NCBI RefSeq assembly: GCF_020748185.1
Contig: NZ_JAHZMO010000008.1
Span: 62,001 to 126,000, forward strand
Direction: 5' to 3'
DNA length: 64,000 nucleotides
Origin: Terrisporobacter petrolearius
GTDB lineage: Bacteria > Bacillota > Clostridia > Peptostreptococcales > Peptostreptococcaceae
Part shown: positions 51,880-62,048 of the stretch, piece after piece
Position numbering within the stretch: position 1 is the first letter of the stretch
Layout: the number at the start of each line of letters is the position of its first letter
The notes under the pieces: model-generated
The model's input: only the letters and a program-made list of their open reading frames with translations
What the model was told of the DNA's origin: nothing
Database searches by the model: none
Program-made: the position numbers and the translations under genes

Positions 51880-52520
51880 AAAATAAAAGCGACAAATGCG
51901 CAAGCAGAGATTTATTTATAACTGTTGCAGGAAATGTGGGCGCAGGAAAATCCACATTAACAAAATTAGTAGGAGAAAAGCTGGGATTTGAAACTCATTT
52001 TGAAAAAGTTGACGGAAATCCTTATTTAGAAGATTTTTACAAAGACCAAGACAAATGGGGATTCCATTTACAACTTTACTTTTTAGCTCAAAGGTTTAAA
52101 CAGCAAAAAGAAATACGTGCTAGCGGGCTTAATAATATACAAGACAGAAGTATATATGAAGACGTTGAAATATTTGCTAGAAACTTATTTGACAATGGCA
52201 AAATGACTAAAAGAGATTATATAACTTATAGAGATTTATTCAACGATATGGTTCCTCATCTTAGAACTCCAGACTTGATGATTTATCTTGATGGTTCAAT
52301 AGACACTATAATAAATAGAATAAAATTAAGATCTCGTGATATGGAAAAAGATGTGGATGTGGCATACTGGACAAACCTTCATAATAGGTATGAAGATTGG
52401 ATAAAAGAATACAATGATTCTCCAGTATTATATGTAAATATTAACAAAGTTGACTTAATAAACAAACCAGAGCATTTAGATATGTTATGCAACAAAATTA
52501 AAGAAACTTTAAATATATAA
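51867..52520 (+). CDS. deoxynucleoside kinase, second of two
   Basis: The 217-residue paralogue has P-loop VAGNVGAGKSTLTKLV, the intact DRS/E motif NIQDRSIYEDVEIFA and a lid RIKLRSRDMEKDVDV. AGGAGG lies inside the end of the first kinase gene. Sequence similarity to the first kinase is moderate, consistent with an old duplication and different substrates. It ends at a shared terminator facing the EamA gene. Confidence 0.9.
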   Translation: MFKLENKSDKCASRDLFITVAGNVGAGKSTLTKLVGEKLGFETHFEKVDGNPYLEDFYKDQDKWGFHLQLYFLAQRFKQQKEIRASGLNNIQDRSIYEDVEIFARNLFDNGKMTKRDYITYRDLFNDMVPHLRTPDLMIYLDGSIDTIINRIKLRSRDMEKDVDVAYWTNLHNRYEDWIKEYNDSPVLYVNINKVDLINKPEHLDMLCNKIKETLNI

Positions 52521-52529
52521 CTTTTTATA

Positions 52530-52568
52530 AAAAAAGGGATTCACACTACACTGTGATTCCCTTTTTTA
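52530..52568. terminator. bidirectional terminator
   Basis: AAAAAGGGATTCACA and TGTGATTCCCTTTTTT, between convergent genes. Confidence 0.92.
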
Positions 52569-52569
52569 T

Positions 52570-53484
52570 TTACTCCATCTGAGATTCCATCAAATTCTTT
52601 GTAGATTCTTCCACAGATTTTTTCTTAATAAAAGATAATTTAGTTTCTGCAACTATAATTGACACAAAAATTATTATGCACCCAACTACCATTCTACTAG
52701 TTAATACTTCGTGGAAAATTAAAACAGACATTATTGTACCAAATACGGCTTCTGTAGATAAAATTATAGCTGTTCTTGTTTGATCTACTTTTGATTGACA
52801 CATTGTTTGTAGTAAGAATCCAATAGCAGTAGAGAATATTCCTAAATATAATGCTCCCATTAATCCTACTGGTGTCGCATTAAAATTAATTTCTCCTATT
52901 ACAATTTGTAAAATTAAGGACAATAAAAAAGCTACTACAAACTGTGTAACTGTTAATACGTACGAATTATATTTTTTACTAAATTCTCCTGTAAAGAAAA
53001 TGTGAAATGCAAAACCAATAGCACATATAAATGTTAAGAAATCTCCAAAATTAATGCTTAAATCAGCTTCTAAAGACAATACTGCTATTCCTACAAGTGC
53101 CATAAAACTACTTATAACGCCAATTTTATCAAGCTTCCTTTTGTATAAAATAAAACCTATAAATGGTACTATTACAACATTTACAGCTGTAATAAAAGCA
53201 TTTTTTGAAACAGTAGTATATACAAGACCTAAAGTCTGTGTTGTAAATCCTACAAAGGAAAATAATCCAAGTAAAGCTCCTGCTATTAAAGATTCTTTTG
53301 ATATATTCTCTTTGATTTTCTTATAAAATATTATTCCTAGCATTAAACTTGCAATGAAGAATCTAAGAGTTAAGGTTTGTACAGTACTAAGTCCACCATC
53401 TAAGGCTAACTTGGTTCCTATAAACCCACTTCCCCATATAATTGCTATTCCAAATAATCCTATTTCACCTAAATATTTTTTCAT
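52570..53484 (-). CDS. EamA/DMT-family transporter
   Basis: The 304-residue protein has ten helices as two EamA repeats. Repeat 1 opens IGLFGIAIIWGSGFIGTKLA; repeat 2 includes FGDFLTFICAIGFAFHIFFT and ends ILSTEAVFGTIMSVLIFHEV, the typical [TE]P[VL]x..[LI]..GE helix. The family exports amino acids, metabolites or drugs; the substrate is unknown. The start follows GAGGGAGGG. It is a single gene. Confidence 0.9.
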   Translation of the reverse strand: MKKYLGEIGLFGIAIIWGSGFIGTKLALDGGLSTVQTLTLRFFIASLMLGIIFYKKIKENISKESLIAGALLGLFSFVGFTTQTLGLVYTTVSKNAFITAVNVVIVPFIGFILYKRKLDKIGVISSFMALVGIAVLSLEADLSINFGDFLTFICAIGFAFHIFFTGEFSKKYNSYVLTVTQFVVAFLLSLILQIVIGEINFNATPVGLMGALYLGIFSTAIGFLLQTMCQSKVDQTRTAIILSTEAVFGTIMSVLIFHEVLTSRMVVGCIIIFVSIIVAETKLSFIKKKSVEESTKNLMESQME

Positions 53485-53602
53485 TTAATCCCTCCCTCTT
53501 AATGTCTACAATTCAATCATAATCTAGTTGGATTTATTTGTAAATCTATAATTAGTTTATTTTCTCAAATATACATATAATGAAAATATAAAATCCCATA
53601 AT

Positions 53603-53634
53603 AAAAATACATTGAAGTAAAATCAATGTATTTT
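53603..53634 (-). terminator. terminator of the PAS-GGDEF-HD gene
   Basis: AAAATACATTGA, a short loop, TCAATGTATTTT on the minus strand, followed by ATTA. Confidence 0.75.
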
Positions 53635-55075
53635 AATAATCTATATTTTTAATTATTTCTAAATTTTGTTTAAATATTTCCACAATTTTAGGGTCATACT
53701 TTGTACCACTTCCAAATAAAATTTTATTTATAGACTTTTGGATAGGGTTATTAACACCTACATGCATGCCACGTATCATCTCTAATACATAGTCATCACA
53801 TACATGTATAATTCTAGAATAAATAGATATATTTTCCCCTCTTAATCCAAATGGGAATCCGCTACCATCCCAGTTTTCATGATGTGTTAGTATAGCTCTG
53901 GCAATTTTGTAATATTGTTGATTTAATTGCATTATTCTAAAACTTGCTTCCACATTACTACTTACTATTTTATTAAACTTATATTCGTTACTCATAATAA
54001 ATATTTCTGATATATCTTCATCAGTCATTGAAATCATTCCAATATGATGATATCTGGCAACTAGTTCTAGGTCATACATTTCACTTTTAGATAATTTTAG
54101 TTCTTTTCCCATAATCTGAGCACATTTAAGCACATTTTTTGAATGTATTTTACACTCTATATTTTTATTTTCTAAAATATTAATAATATCGTCTAGTTTT
54201 TGTATAACTGAAGCTTCATTTTTCAAAATTAATTTTTGCTTATATATTTCTTTATCTGCTCTTTTTATTATATTTTCCATATTTTCATCAGTAGACTTCT
54301 TACATGCAACACCTAAAGATATACTACATGGTATTTTATTACTATCTATGCGTTTGCAATTTTCTATTATACGAAACTCTACTTTCCTTGCAATTTCTTC
54401 ACTTGTATTGGGCATTAGTATGGCTATTTCATCTCCACCAATTCTAAAGATCAAATCGTCTTTTCTACATGACTTTTTTAAAACAGAGCATACATTATGA
54501 ATAAGATTGTCTCCCTCTATATGTCCAAGGGTGTCATTTATAAGCTTTAAATCATTTATATCTCCTAGTATTAAGCTCAGCGGATAGTTTAACGGTGTAT
54601 TAAGTTCTTTTATTTTTTTATTAAAATAATCTTTGTTTAGCAATCCTGTATCCCCATCTGTTATACTGAGCTTACTTAGTTCTTTTATTAAATTATTTTT
54701 CTCTGTTACATCTTCTGATATACCCGTTGTCCCTAGTAGCTCACCTTCATCATTAAAAAATGGATTTTTAGTAGTTTTTACACATTTTTCTCCAAGGTTA
54801 TAATATCTGTGAACACTTTGTCTAGTTTCTATAACAATATCATCATCTTTTTTGTACATATCCGCTTCTTCTTTGCTTAATATATCATAATCCGTTTTAT
54901 TCAAGATATCTTCTCTTTTTAGTCCAGCTTCTATTTCAAACTCTTTATTTACAAATACATATTTTCCGTCTAAATCTTTAAGCCACATGGAAAATGGAAT
55001 TGTATCTATAAATTTAGTTGTTAAATGATGTTTTTCTTTATAATTTTCGTATTCATCACCCAGTCTTTTAACCAT
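53633..55075 (-). CDS. PAS-GGDEF-HD-GYP-like cyclic-di-GMP signalling protein
   Basis: The 480-residue soluble protein has three domains. An N-terminal PAS domain (about 20-125) has IPFSMWLKDLDGKYVFVNKE and ends GTTGISEDVTEKN. A GGDEF domain (about 135-290) has an intact active site FRIGGDEIAILM and an inhibitory RxxD (RKDD) five residues earlier, so it can probably make and be feedback-limited by c-di-GMP. The C-terminal HD-like domain (about 295-470) has ARYHHIGMI where HD-GYP enzymes have HD, and HHENWDGSGFPFGLRGENI. The changed HH dyad suggests reduced or altered hydrolase activity. No TM segment is present. The ATG follows AGGAGGA. Confidence 0.88.
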   Translation of the reverse strand: MVKRLGDEYENYKEKHHLTTKFIDTIPFSMWLKDLDGKYVFVNKEFEIEAGLKREDILNKTDYDILSKEEADMYKKDDDIVIETRQSVHRYYNLGEKCVKTTKNPFFNDEGELLGTTGISEDVTEKNNLIKELSKLSITDGDTGLLNKDYFNKKIKELNTPLNYPLSLILGDINDLKLINDTLGHIEGDNLIHNVCSVLKKSCRKDDLIFRIGGDEIAILMPNTSEEIARKVEFRIIENCKRIDSNKIPCSISLGVACKKSTDENMENIIKRADKEIYKQKLILKNEASVIQKLDDIINILENKNIECKIHSKNVLKCAQIMGKELKLSKSEMYDLELVARYHHIGMISMTDEDISEIFIMSNEYKFNKIVSSNVEASFRIMQLNQQYYKIARAILTHHENWDGSGFPFGLRGENISIYSRIIHVCDDYVLEMIRGMHVGVNNPIQKSINKILFGSGTKYDPKIVEIFKQNLEIIKNIDY

Positions 55076-55353
55076 TTGTTCCTCCTGTATAAAATGATCT
55101 TATATTTATAATGTTATTTACGAAGATACAACTACACTATCCATGGAATGTATCTTTTGCACTGTTTTATAGATAAACTTAGAATTTGATTTTGCTAAGT
55201 CTATATGAGACTATTTATTTAGTAACAATTTTTTATCAATTTATTAATATTATCTACGAACTTATCTTTTCCCATGTACTTTGGAGAAATATTTATAAAT
55301 AAACTTATATTTTTATTTACATACTTATCAAAATTATTTGCTTATTTTAATAT
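55076..55353. other. intergenic stretch without a recognised gene
   Basis: The stretch is AT-rich, with one AGATACA/TGTATCT inverted repeat near 55120-55155. No coding frame with a ribosome site and no riboswitch pattern was seen. It should hold the promoter of the GGDEF gene. Confidence 0.5.
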
Positions 55354-55397
55354 AAAAAAGTGTGTATATTCTTAAAGAATAATACACACTTTTTTAA
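55354..55397 (-). terminator. terminator of the lysozyme gene
   Basis: AAAAAGTGTGTATTATTC and GAATATACACACTTTTT around a short loop; the hairpin works in either direction. Confidence 0.9.
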
Positions 55398-55402
55398 TAA
55401 TC

Positions 55403-57802
55403 TTATTTATTTATAGTTACATATAGATTAGACACATAAGCAAAACCTTTATTGTATACTATTTTATACCATCCCGTTTTTGCATCTGTTCCTATTGTTT
55501 CTACTTTTGTTCCACCACTTAAATACCCTACTTTTCCATAGCTTGATGATGGTCCACTTCTTACATTTACTCCTGATTTTGTTGTTCCTGTTTTTATTTC
55601 AGCTATATATAGTTTAGATGCATAAGCATATTCGTTATTATATTTAATTTTATACCAACCTGTTTTTGCATCTTTTTCTATTATATTTACTTTTGTTCCA
55701 CTATTTAAGTAACCTAACTTTTTATAACTAGTTGATGGTCCACTTCTTACATTTACTCCTGATGTTGTTATCCCAGGTCTTGTTGATTCATTTTGAATAA
55801 TTACATAAAGATTAGATACATATGCATATCCACTATTGTATTTTATTTTATACCAACCTGTTTTTGCATCTGTTCCTACTATTTCTACTTTTGTTCCACC
55901 ATTTAAATAACCAACTTTTCCATAAATTGTTGATGGTCCACTTCTTACATTTACTCCTGATGTTGTTATTCCAGGTCTTGTTGATTCATTTTCAATAATT
56001 ACATAAAGATTAGATACATATGCATATCCACTATTGTATTTTATTTTATACCAACCTGTCTTTGCATCTGTTTCTACTATTTCTACTTTTGTTCCACCAT
56101 TTAAATAACCAACTTTTCCATAACTTGTTGATGGTCCACTTCTTACATTTACTCCTGATTTTGTTGTTCCTGTTTTTATTACGCTCAGCTCAGCATCAGT
56201 TTGTCCTTTTATTGATGAAGAATATTCTCCATATAAAGTTTTACTATCAACATTTTTATAAGCTCTTACTTTATAAGTATAAGATGTATTAGCTTTAAGG
56301 TTAGAATCTGTATATGAATTATTCGCATTTCCTGTAATTGTTTTTAATAATTTATATGAACTAGTGCTATTATCATATTTATAAACTTTATATCCATGTG
56401 AATTACTAACTTTTGTCCATGATAATGTTAAAGAGTTTGTAGTTTTAGATTTTATAACTAAGCCTGTAACTTTACTTGGAGTATTATTAACTATTTTAAA
56501 CGAAGTTGTTATACTTCCAGTATAACCTCCAATACCAGTAATTTTTACAGTGGCAGTCCCAACAGAAGTATTATTAGAATAGCTTACCTGATAATCTTTA
56601 CCAGATACCAACTCTTTTCCACTATAACTAACCTTTACACTTGGTTTTATTTCTTTTCCTGTATACTCTTGGTCACTTATTGAACTTACAGTTGCTTTAG
56701 ACAAATCTATAGCTTTAGTAGGTTCAGGTAATAAGAAAGTATAATTCATATCAAAATATTTTGGACTTGTAGAAGTACCAATACCTTCTATTGTACCTTT
56801 ATCAGTATATTGCCACATCATATATGGTCTTGGATATGTATTTGTTGATGAATACTGAGCTATCCATAGATAACTTGATGAAAGTAACTCATCTGAAAAA
56901 TATCTACTTCCAAAATCATTATTAGTGTATAGCCCTCCCTTATATCCTTGGCCTTCAACATAATCTAAAAATGCATTAGACATACTTGTTGCTAAACTTT
57001 TTGTAACTGTTACACCTTGATTTAATGCATAATCAACACTGTCATACTCAAAATCAAAAAATACTGGATATGATATTTTATCTTTATAAGGTGCAATAGT
57101 TTCTATACATTTTTGTGCTTCTATTTTTGCTTTGGCGCTAGTTGTAGCATAACTAAACCAGTAAACTCCAACTTCAACACCTGCATTTATAGCTCCTTTG
57201 ATATTTTCATGGAAATATGGGTCAACAGTAGAAGTACCGTAACCAGCTCTTATTATTGCATAATCTACACCACCTGCTTTTACTTTATTCCAATCAATTG
57301 AACCATTCCATTTACTTACATCAATTCCTAGTTGTGCCGGACTTAAAGTAATATAAGTACCTGACACATATCCATATGTATCTTTATAATATATTTTATA
57401 CCAACTGCCACTTTTGTCTAAAACTTCCACATTAGTACCACTTGCTACTGTACCTATAACTCCATAAGAAGTTGATGGCCCACTTCTTACATTTAAATTA
57501 CTTGTATTAACCACACCTTGTCCAATAAGGTTTGGTTTAGTAATTGGCGTTACCTGCAAATTAGGTAATGCTCTACTTGTAGTATAAAGGCTCATTTCAT
57601 TTTGACGCCCCATATTATACTTTGGATTTTCTTTTGGATCTGGTTGATAAGAATTGTCATTAATAGCTACTTTGTTTGATGATAATTTCTCAGCAATTTG
57701 TACAGAACCTGTTTCTTGAGCATTTGCTATTATCATTATGTTTTGAGAAACTATTGTAAATGATAATGACAATGCTAGAAATGATTTTGTGTATTTTTTC
57801 AT
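55403..57802 (-). CDS. secreted GH25 lysozyme with Ig-like, Fn3 and SH3b cell-wall domains
   Basis: The 799-residue exported protein has a signal peptide (MKKYTKSFLALSLSFTIVSQ..IANA). One SH3b follows (~93-150), then a GH25 muramidase domain (~155-355) with LGIDVSKWNGSIDW, PVFFDFEYDS (catalytic DxE) and YTNNDFGSRYF. An Ig-like module (~365-445, VTVS-type YTGKEIKPSVKVSYSGKEL) and an Fn3 domain (~447-540) come next. Four SH3b repeats end the protein. Each SH3b reads GVNVRSGPSTSY...GWYKI..... YVSNLY and probably binds peptidoglycan. SH3b copies 2 and 3 of the tail are nearly identical. GH25 cleaves MurNAc-GlcNAc bonds. The ATG follows AAGGGGGGAA. It is a single gene with its own terminator. Role: wall turnover or lysis of rivals. 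Confidence 0.93.
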   Translation of the reverse strand: MKKYTKSFLALSLSFTIVSQNIMIIANAQETGSVQIAEKLSSNKVAINDNSYQPDPKENPKYNMGRQNEMSLYTTSRALPNLQVTPITKPNLIGQGVVNTSNLNVRSGPSTSYGVIGTVASGTNVEVLDKSGSWYKIYYKDTYGYVSGTYITLSPAQLGIDVSKWNGSIDWNKVKAGGVDYAIIRAGYGTSTVDPYFHENIKGAINAGVEVGVYWFSYATTSAKAKIEAQKCIETIAPYKDKISYPVFFDFEYDSVDYALNQGVTVTKSLATSMSNAFLDYVEGQGYKGGLYTNNDFGSRYFSDELLSSSYLWIAQYSSTNTYPRPYMMWQYTDKGTIEGIGTSTSPKYFDMNYTFLLPEPTKAIDLSKATVSSISDQEYTGKEIKPSVKVSYSGKELVSGKDYQVSYSNNTSVGTATVKITGIGGYTGSITTSFKIVNNTPSKVTGLVIKSKTTNSLTLSWTKVSNSHGYKVYKYDNSTSSYKLLKTITGNANNSYTDSNLKANTSYTYKVRAYKNVDSKTLYGEYSSSIKGQTDAELSVIKTGTTKSGVNVRSGPSTSYGKVGYLNGGTKVEIVETDAKTGWYKIKYNSGYAYVSNLYVIIENESTRPGITTSGVNVRSGPSTIYGKVGYLNGGTKVEIVGTDAKTGWYKIKYNSGYAYVSNLYVIIQNESTRPGITTSGVNVRSGPSTSYKKLGYLNSGTKVNIIEKDAKTGWYKIKYNNEYAYASKLYIAEIKTGTTKSGVNVRSGPSSSYGKVGYLSGGTKVETIGTDAKTGWYKIVYNKGFAYVSNLYVTINK

Positions 57803-58053
57803 AACTTCCCCCCTTCAGCAAGAAATATTTCTTGCAAATTCAATGTAAATTTTCGACATTTTAGGTCAAATTTTCATCATATTCTAAATATATAATAAAA
57901 TTACAAAATTGTAAACAAATTTGTAAATAATAGATAAATTTGCATTAATTATACTTAATTCCAAAAATTTATATATTATTTTAATATAGTTATGATGTTT
58001 CATACAATTGCATTTTTTAATTCAACTATCTAGAAATAAAATATCTAGAAATA
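57803..58053. other. upstream region of the lysozyme gene
   Basis: The region is very AT-rich and contains no gene. It must hold the lysozyme promoter. Apart from the 15-bp tandem repeat at 58027-58056, no element was recognised. Confidence 0.5.
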
Positions 58054-58056
58054 AAA
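58027..58056. repeat. 15-bp perfect tandem repeat
   Basis: TATCTAGAAATAAAA occurs twice, at 58027-58041 and 58042-58056, next to the terminator of the RpiR genes. Confidence 0.9.
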
Positions 58057-58092
58057 AAATGACACGCATGTTATCTATACGAATCATTTTAT
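58054..58092 (-). terminator. terminator of the RpiR pair
   Basis: AAATGATTCGTAT and ATGCGTGTCATTT form a stem with wobble pairs, followed by TTTTATTTC on the minus strand. Confidence 0.6.
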
Positions 58093-58129
58093 TTATCTAA
58101 ATATTGTCATTATATTTTTTAGAATATGA

Positions 58130-58903
58130 TTATTTCTTTTTTGAGTATTTGTGATCAATATATTTCAAAAGTAGAAACTCATTTATCAAGAAAAATTGAC
58201 TTCCTATAATTATATTTAAATCATTGTCTAGTCTAGCTGCCTCGTGAGTATAAAATTCAATGCTTATGTCACTAATTTTTGATAAAGTATTGTTACCACT
58301 TCGACTTATAGAAATAACTTTTAGCCCTTTTGCTTTTAAATCTTTGGCAAAATCGTTTACAAGTTTATTTTCACCTGACATAGAATATAAAAATATTATA
58401 TCATCTTCTTTCACGTAATTAGATATAGTTTTTAGCTCCTCTTTGCCCTCTAATACATTTACTAGCTTTCCTACAGAAAGTAATGTTCTTTTAAGTTCCT
58501 TTACCGCATTATTTTGTATCTCCCCTGAACCATAGGCATAAATTCTGCTGCATTTATCTAGTAGGGTACAGATGTCAGTAAAGTCTCTTTCAATAAGAAC
58601 ATTTATAGTTTTGTTCATATCATCAAAGACCTTGCTGTATTCTATTTTATCAAAAACTGGAGCTTTATTATTTTGATTATCTAATTTTAAGTAAAATTTT
58701 AGTTCGCTATATCCATTTAGTCCCAGTTTTTGTGCAAATCTTAAAATAGTTGTATGAGAAACATTACAACTAGATGCAAGTTCATGAATAGACATGCTTT
58801 CACATTTCTTTTTATTATTTAATATAAAGCTCCATATATGTTTATCATTATCATTTAAGTTTTTATAGTTATCACAAATTAATGTTTCTAATCTCATATC
58901 CAT
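58130..58903 (-). CDS. RpiR/MurR-family regulator, copy 1
   Basis: The 257-residue regulator has an N-terminal HTH_6: KKKCESMSIHELASSCNVSH then TTILRFAQKLGLNGYSELK. A C-terminal SIS phosphosugar-binding domain follows: SRIYAYGSGEIQNNAVKELK, DDIIFLYSMSGENKLVNDFA and ISRSGNNTLSKISDISIEF. RpiR proteins respond to sugar phosphates. It lies four bases after copy 2 and the two are clearly paralogues. The genes follow the EIIA-GH4 operon, separated by a terminator, and may control it. The ATG follows GAGGAAT. Confidence 0.9.
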   Translation of the reverse strand: MDMRLETLICDNYKNLNDNDKHIWSFILNNKKKCESMSIHELASSCNVSHTTILRFAQKLGLNGYSELKFYLKLDNQNNKAPVFDKIEYSKVFDDMNKTINVLIERDFTDICTLLDKCSRIYAYGSGEIQNNAVKELKRTLLSVGKLVNVLEGKEELKTISNYVKEDDIIFLYSMSGENKLVNDFAKDLKAKGLKVISISRSGNNTLSKISDISIEFYTHEAARLDNDLNIIIGSQFFLINEFLLLKYIDHKYSKKK

Positions 58904-58907
58904 TTAT

Positions 58908-59666
58908 TTATTCCTCTTTCCCATTTTTGTATTCAATATATTTTAAGAATAAAATCTCAATAAGTATAAAATAAGATGTAACTGATTCATAACTCATTTC
59001 GTTTATCGTTTCTAAAAATGTAACAGATGATATATATAAGTTATAATCACTCATTTGAGACAATGTATTTTCTTTTAATTTAGTAATGGAAAGAATGGGT
59101 ATGTTTCTTACTTGTAACTGGGATGCAAAATCTATAAGAAATTTATTTTCTCCAGATACAGATATAATAATAAATAAATCCTCTGAATTTGCAAGATTTA
59201 ATGAAATATCAGACTCTTGATATCCATTTAAATCATATAGTATTTTCCCCGCTGTCATAAATATACGTTTAAGTTCTTTTTTTATGGATGATTGCACCAT
59301 TCCCACACCATAAATATATATGTTTTTTGCTGAGTCAAATTTTTCAAAAATCTCTGTGCAGTCTTTATTCTTAATACTTTCTATTACCTTATTATAAGTT
59401 GCACAAACCATTTCTGTTTGCCCCATATTTTCTTTTGGCTTTTTATTTTCTAGTTTTAAATATAACTTTAACTCGCTGTATCCTTTTAGTGACAGTTTCT
59501 GAGCAAATCTAAGAATAGTTGTTCTAGATACATTACATTTAAAAGCCAGCTGATCAATAGCTAATTTTTCACACTCTGTTTTATTATTAGATATATAGTT
59601 CCAAATATGGAAATCGTTATCGTTAAGTTGATCATAATATTTATTAATTAGTTCTTCTAGTTTCAT
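58908..59666 (-). CDS. RpiR/MurR-family regulator, copy 2
   Basis: The 252-residue regulator has HTH_6 KTECEKLAIDQLAFKCNVSR then TTILRFAQKLSLKGYSELKL. The SIS domain is KNIYIYGVGMVQSSIKKELK and DLFIIISVSGENKFLIDFAS. The same residues are kept at the sugar-phosphate site (SxSGEN) in both copies, so both probably bind ligand. It is the first gene of the pair. The ATG follows GGAGA. The two may form heteromers or sense related sugars. Confidence 0.9.
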   Translation of the reverse strand: MKLEELINKYYDQLNDNDFHIWNYISNNKTECEKLAIDQLAFKCNVSRTTILRFAQKLSLKGYSELKLYLKLENKKPKENMGQTEMVCATYNKVIESIKNKDCTEIFEKFDSAKNIYIYGVGMVQSSIKKELKRIFMTAGKILYDLNGYQESDISLNLANSEDLFIIISVSGENKFLIDFASQLQVRNIPILSITKLKENTLSQMSDYNLYISSVTFLETINEMSYESVTSYFILIEILFLKYIEYKNGKEE

Positions 59667-59751
59667 TATCTGTCTCCATCTTTCATGCCCCTTTACATGA
59701 AGCTTTGTTATAAATACAATTATAACTTAGTTGTTAATTTTTTACTATAAT

Positions 59752-59797
59752 AAAAAAGAGCGAAAAGTTATATGAACTTTCCACTCTTTTTTATTAA
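59752..59797 (-). terminator. terminator of the GH4-EIIA operon
   Basis: AAAAAAGAGTGGAAAGTTC and AACTTTTCGCTCTTTTTT form a long imperfect stem on the minus strand. It separates the operon from the RpiR genes. Confidence 0.85.
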
Positions 59798-59803
59798 CAT
59801 ATA

Positions 59804-60301
59804 TTATTTATATTCTATAAGTATACTTTTACCTGCTTCTACTGATCGGTTTGTATAATAGTTTGATAGTTCATATCCATTTTGTTCCACAACAACCATC
59901 ATAGTAACATCTTCTACATTTTTATCTTTTAGGAATTGTCTATTCACATTAACTAAAGGTTGTCCTACTTTTATTTTATCGCCTATTTTACAAAGTGTTT
60001 CAAATCCTTCTCCATTAAGTTTAATTGTATCAAGACCTATGTGAATTAATACTTCTATACCGTCTTCATTTTTTAAACCTATTGCATGTTTCGTATCAGA
60101 AACTAATGTTACTTCGCCATTACAAGGTGATACTACAATATTTGATGATGGTTTAGTAGCTATTCCATCTCCTAACACTCTGTTTGAAAACATCTCGTCA
60201 TTTACATCTGATAAGTCTATGCTTGTACCATCTACTATTGCGTAGAATCCTTTTACAGCTTGTGTGTCATTCTTTTTCTTTTTACTAAATAATCCAAACA
60301 T
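59804..60301 (-). CDS. PTS glucose-type EIIA domain protein
   Basis: The ATG at 60301 is preferred over a GTG at 60310, which is too close to AAGGATG. The 165-residue EIIA of the glucose superfamily has the phospho-His in VLIHIGLDTIKLNGEGFE and the family segments VVSPCNGEVTLVSDTKHAIG and VGQPLVNVNR. It passes phosphate from HPr to a cognate EIIB, which is not in this window. Operon partner: a GH4 6-phospho-alpha-glucosidase, five bases upstream. A partner EIICB of alpha-glucoside type is expected elsewhere. Confidence 0.93.
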   Translation of the reverse strand: MFGLFSKKKKNDTQAVKGFYAIVDGTSIDLSDVNDEMFSNRVLGDGIATKPSSNIVVSPCNGEVTLVSDTKHAIGLKNEDGIEVLIHIGLDTIKLNGEGFETLCKIGDKIKVGQPLVNVNRQFLKDKNVEDVTMMVVVEQNGYELSNYYTNRSVEAGKSILIEYK

Positions 60302-60314
60302 GTGAACCACATCC

Positions 60315-61682
<1,368 letters not shown>

Positions 61683-61701
61683 TTATTTATCTTATGATTA
61701 A

Positions 61702-61741
61702 ATACTACACCCCAAAAAACATTATTACAATACGTTTTCCT
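61702..61741 (-). promoter_or_regulatory. promoter of the GH4-EIIA operon with a cre-like site
   Basis: On the minus strand -35 TTGTAA (61730-61725), 17 bases, -10 TAGTAT (61707-61702). AGGAAAACGTATTGTA (61741-61726) overlaps the -35 and matches 14 of 16 positions of the C. difficile CcpA consensus RRGAAAANGTTTTCWW. Confidence 0.55.
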
Positions 61742-61987
61742 TCTTTAGGGAAAGGGTTTGTTCAAGTGTATTTTATAACATTTTCTGTGACAATTCACAG
61801 GCATTAGTTATAAACAAAAAAAGTGTATCTAAAAATATTTTTTTAAAATCACTAAAAAAGACATACTCTTTTTTTATCTATGTATGAAATATTTTTCTAT
61901 TATTTAAATTATATTGTTATTTTATTAATATCATAAGCTATATCCAAGAAAATAATTTTAATTATATAAATCTGATATTTATTATCA
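61742..61987. other. intergenic region upstream of the GH4 operon, with a palindrome
   Basis: A perfect inverted repeat CTGTGA-CAAT-TCACAG lies at 61785-61800, about 60 nt upstream of the -35. A loose AAAAAGTGTATCT/AGACATACTCTTTTT hairpin lies near 61815-61876. No gene was seen. The palindrome is a candidate regulator site. Confidence 0.5.
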
Positions 61988-62036
61988 AAAATATACAAAA
62001 AGCTCATATTAAGCGTCTCTTAATATGAGCTTTTTG
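61988..62036 (-). terminator. terminator of the 62049 gene
   Basis: AAAAAGCTCATATTAAG, a short loop, CTTAATATGAGCTTTTT. Confidence 0.93.
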
Positions 62037-62048
62037 TATAAAACTTAT

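Noticed and set aside
55076-55353. Riboswitch upstream of the GGDEF gene
   Set aside because: Only a short AGATACA/TGTATCT repeat; no conserved aptamer blocks.
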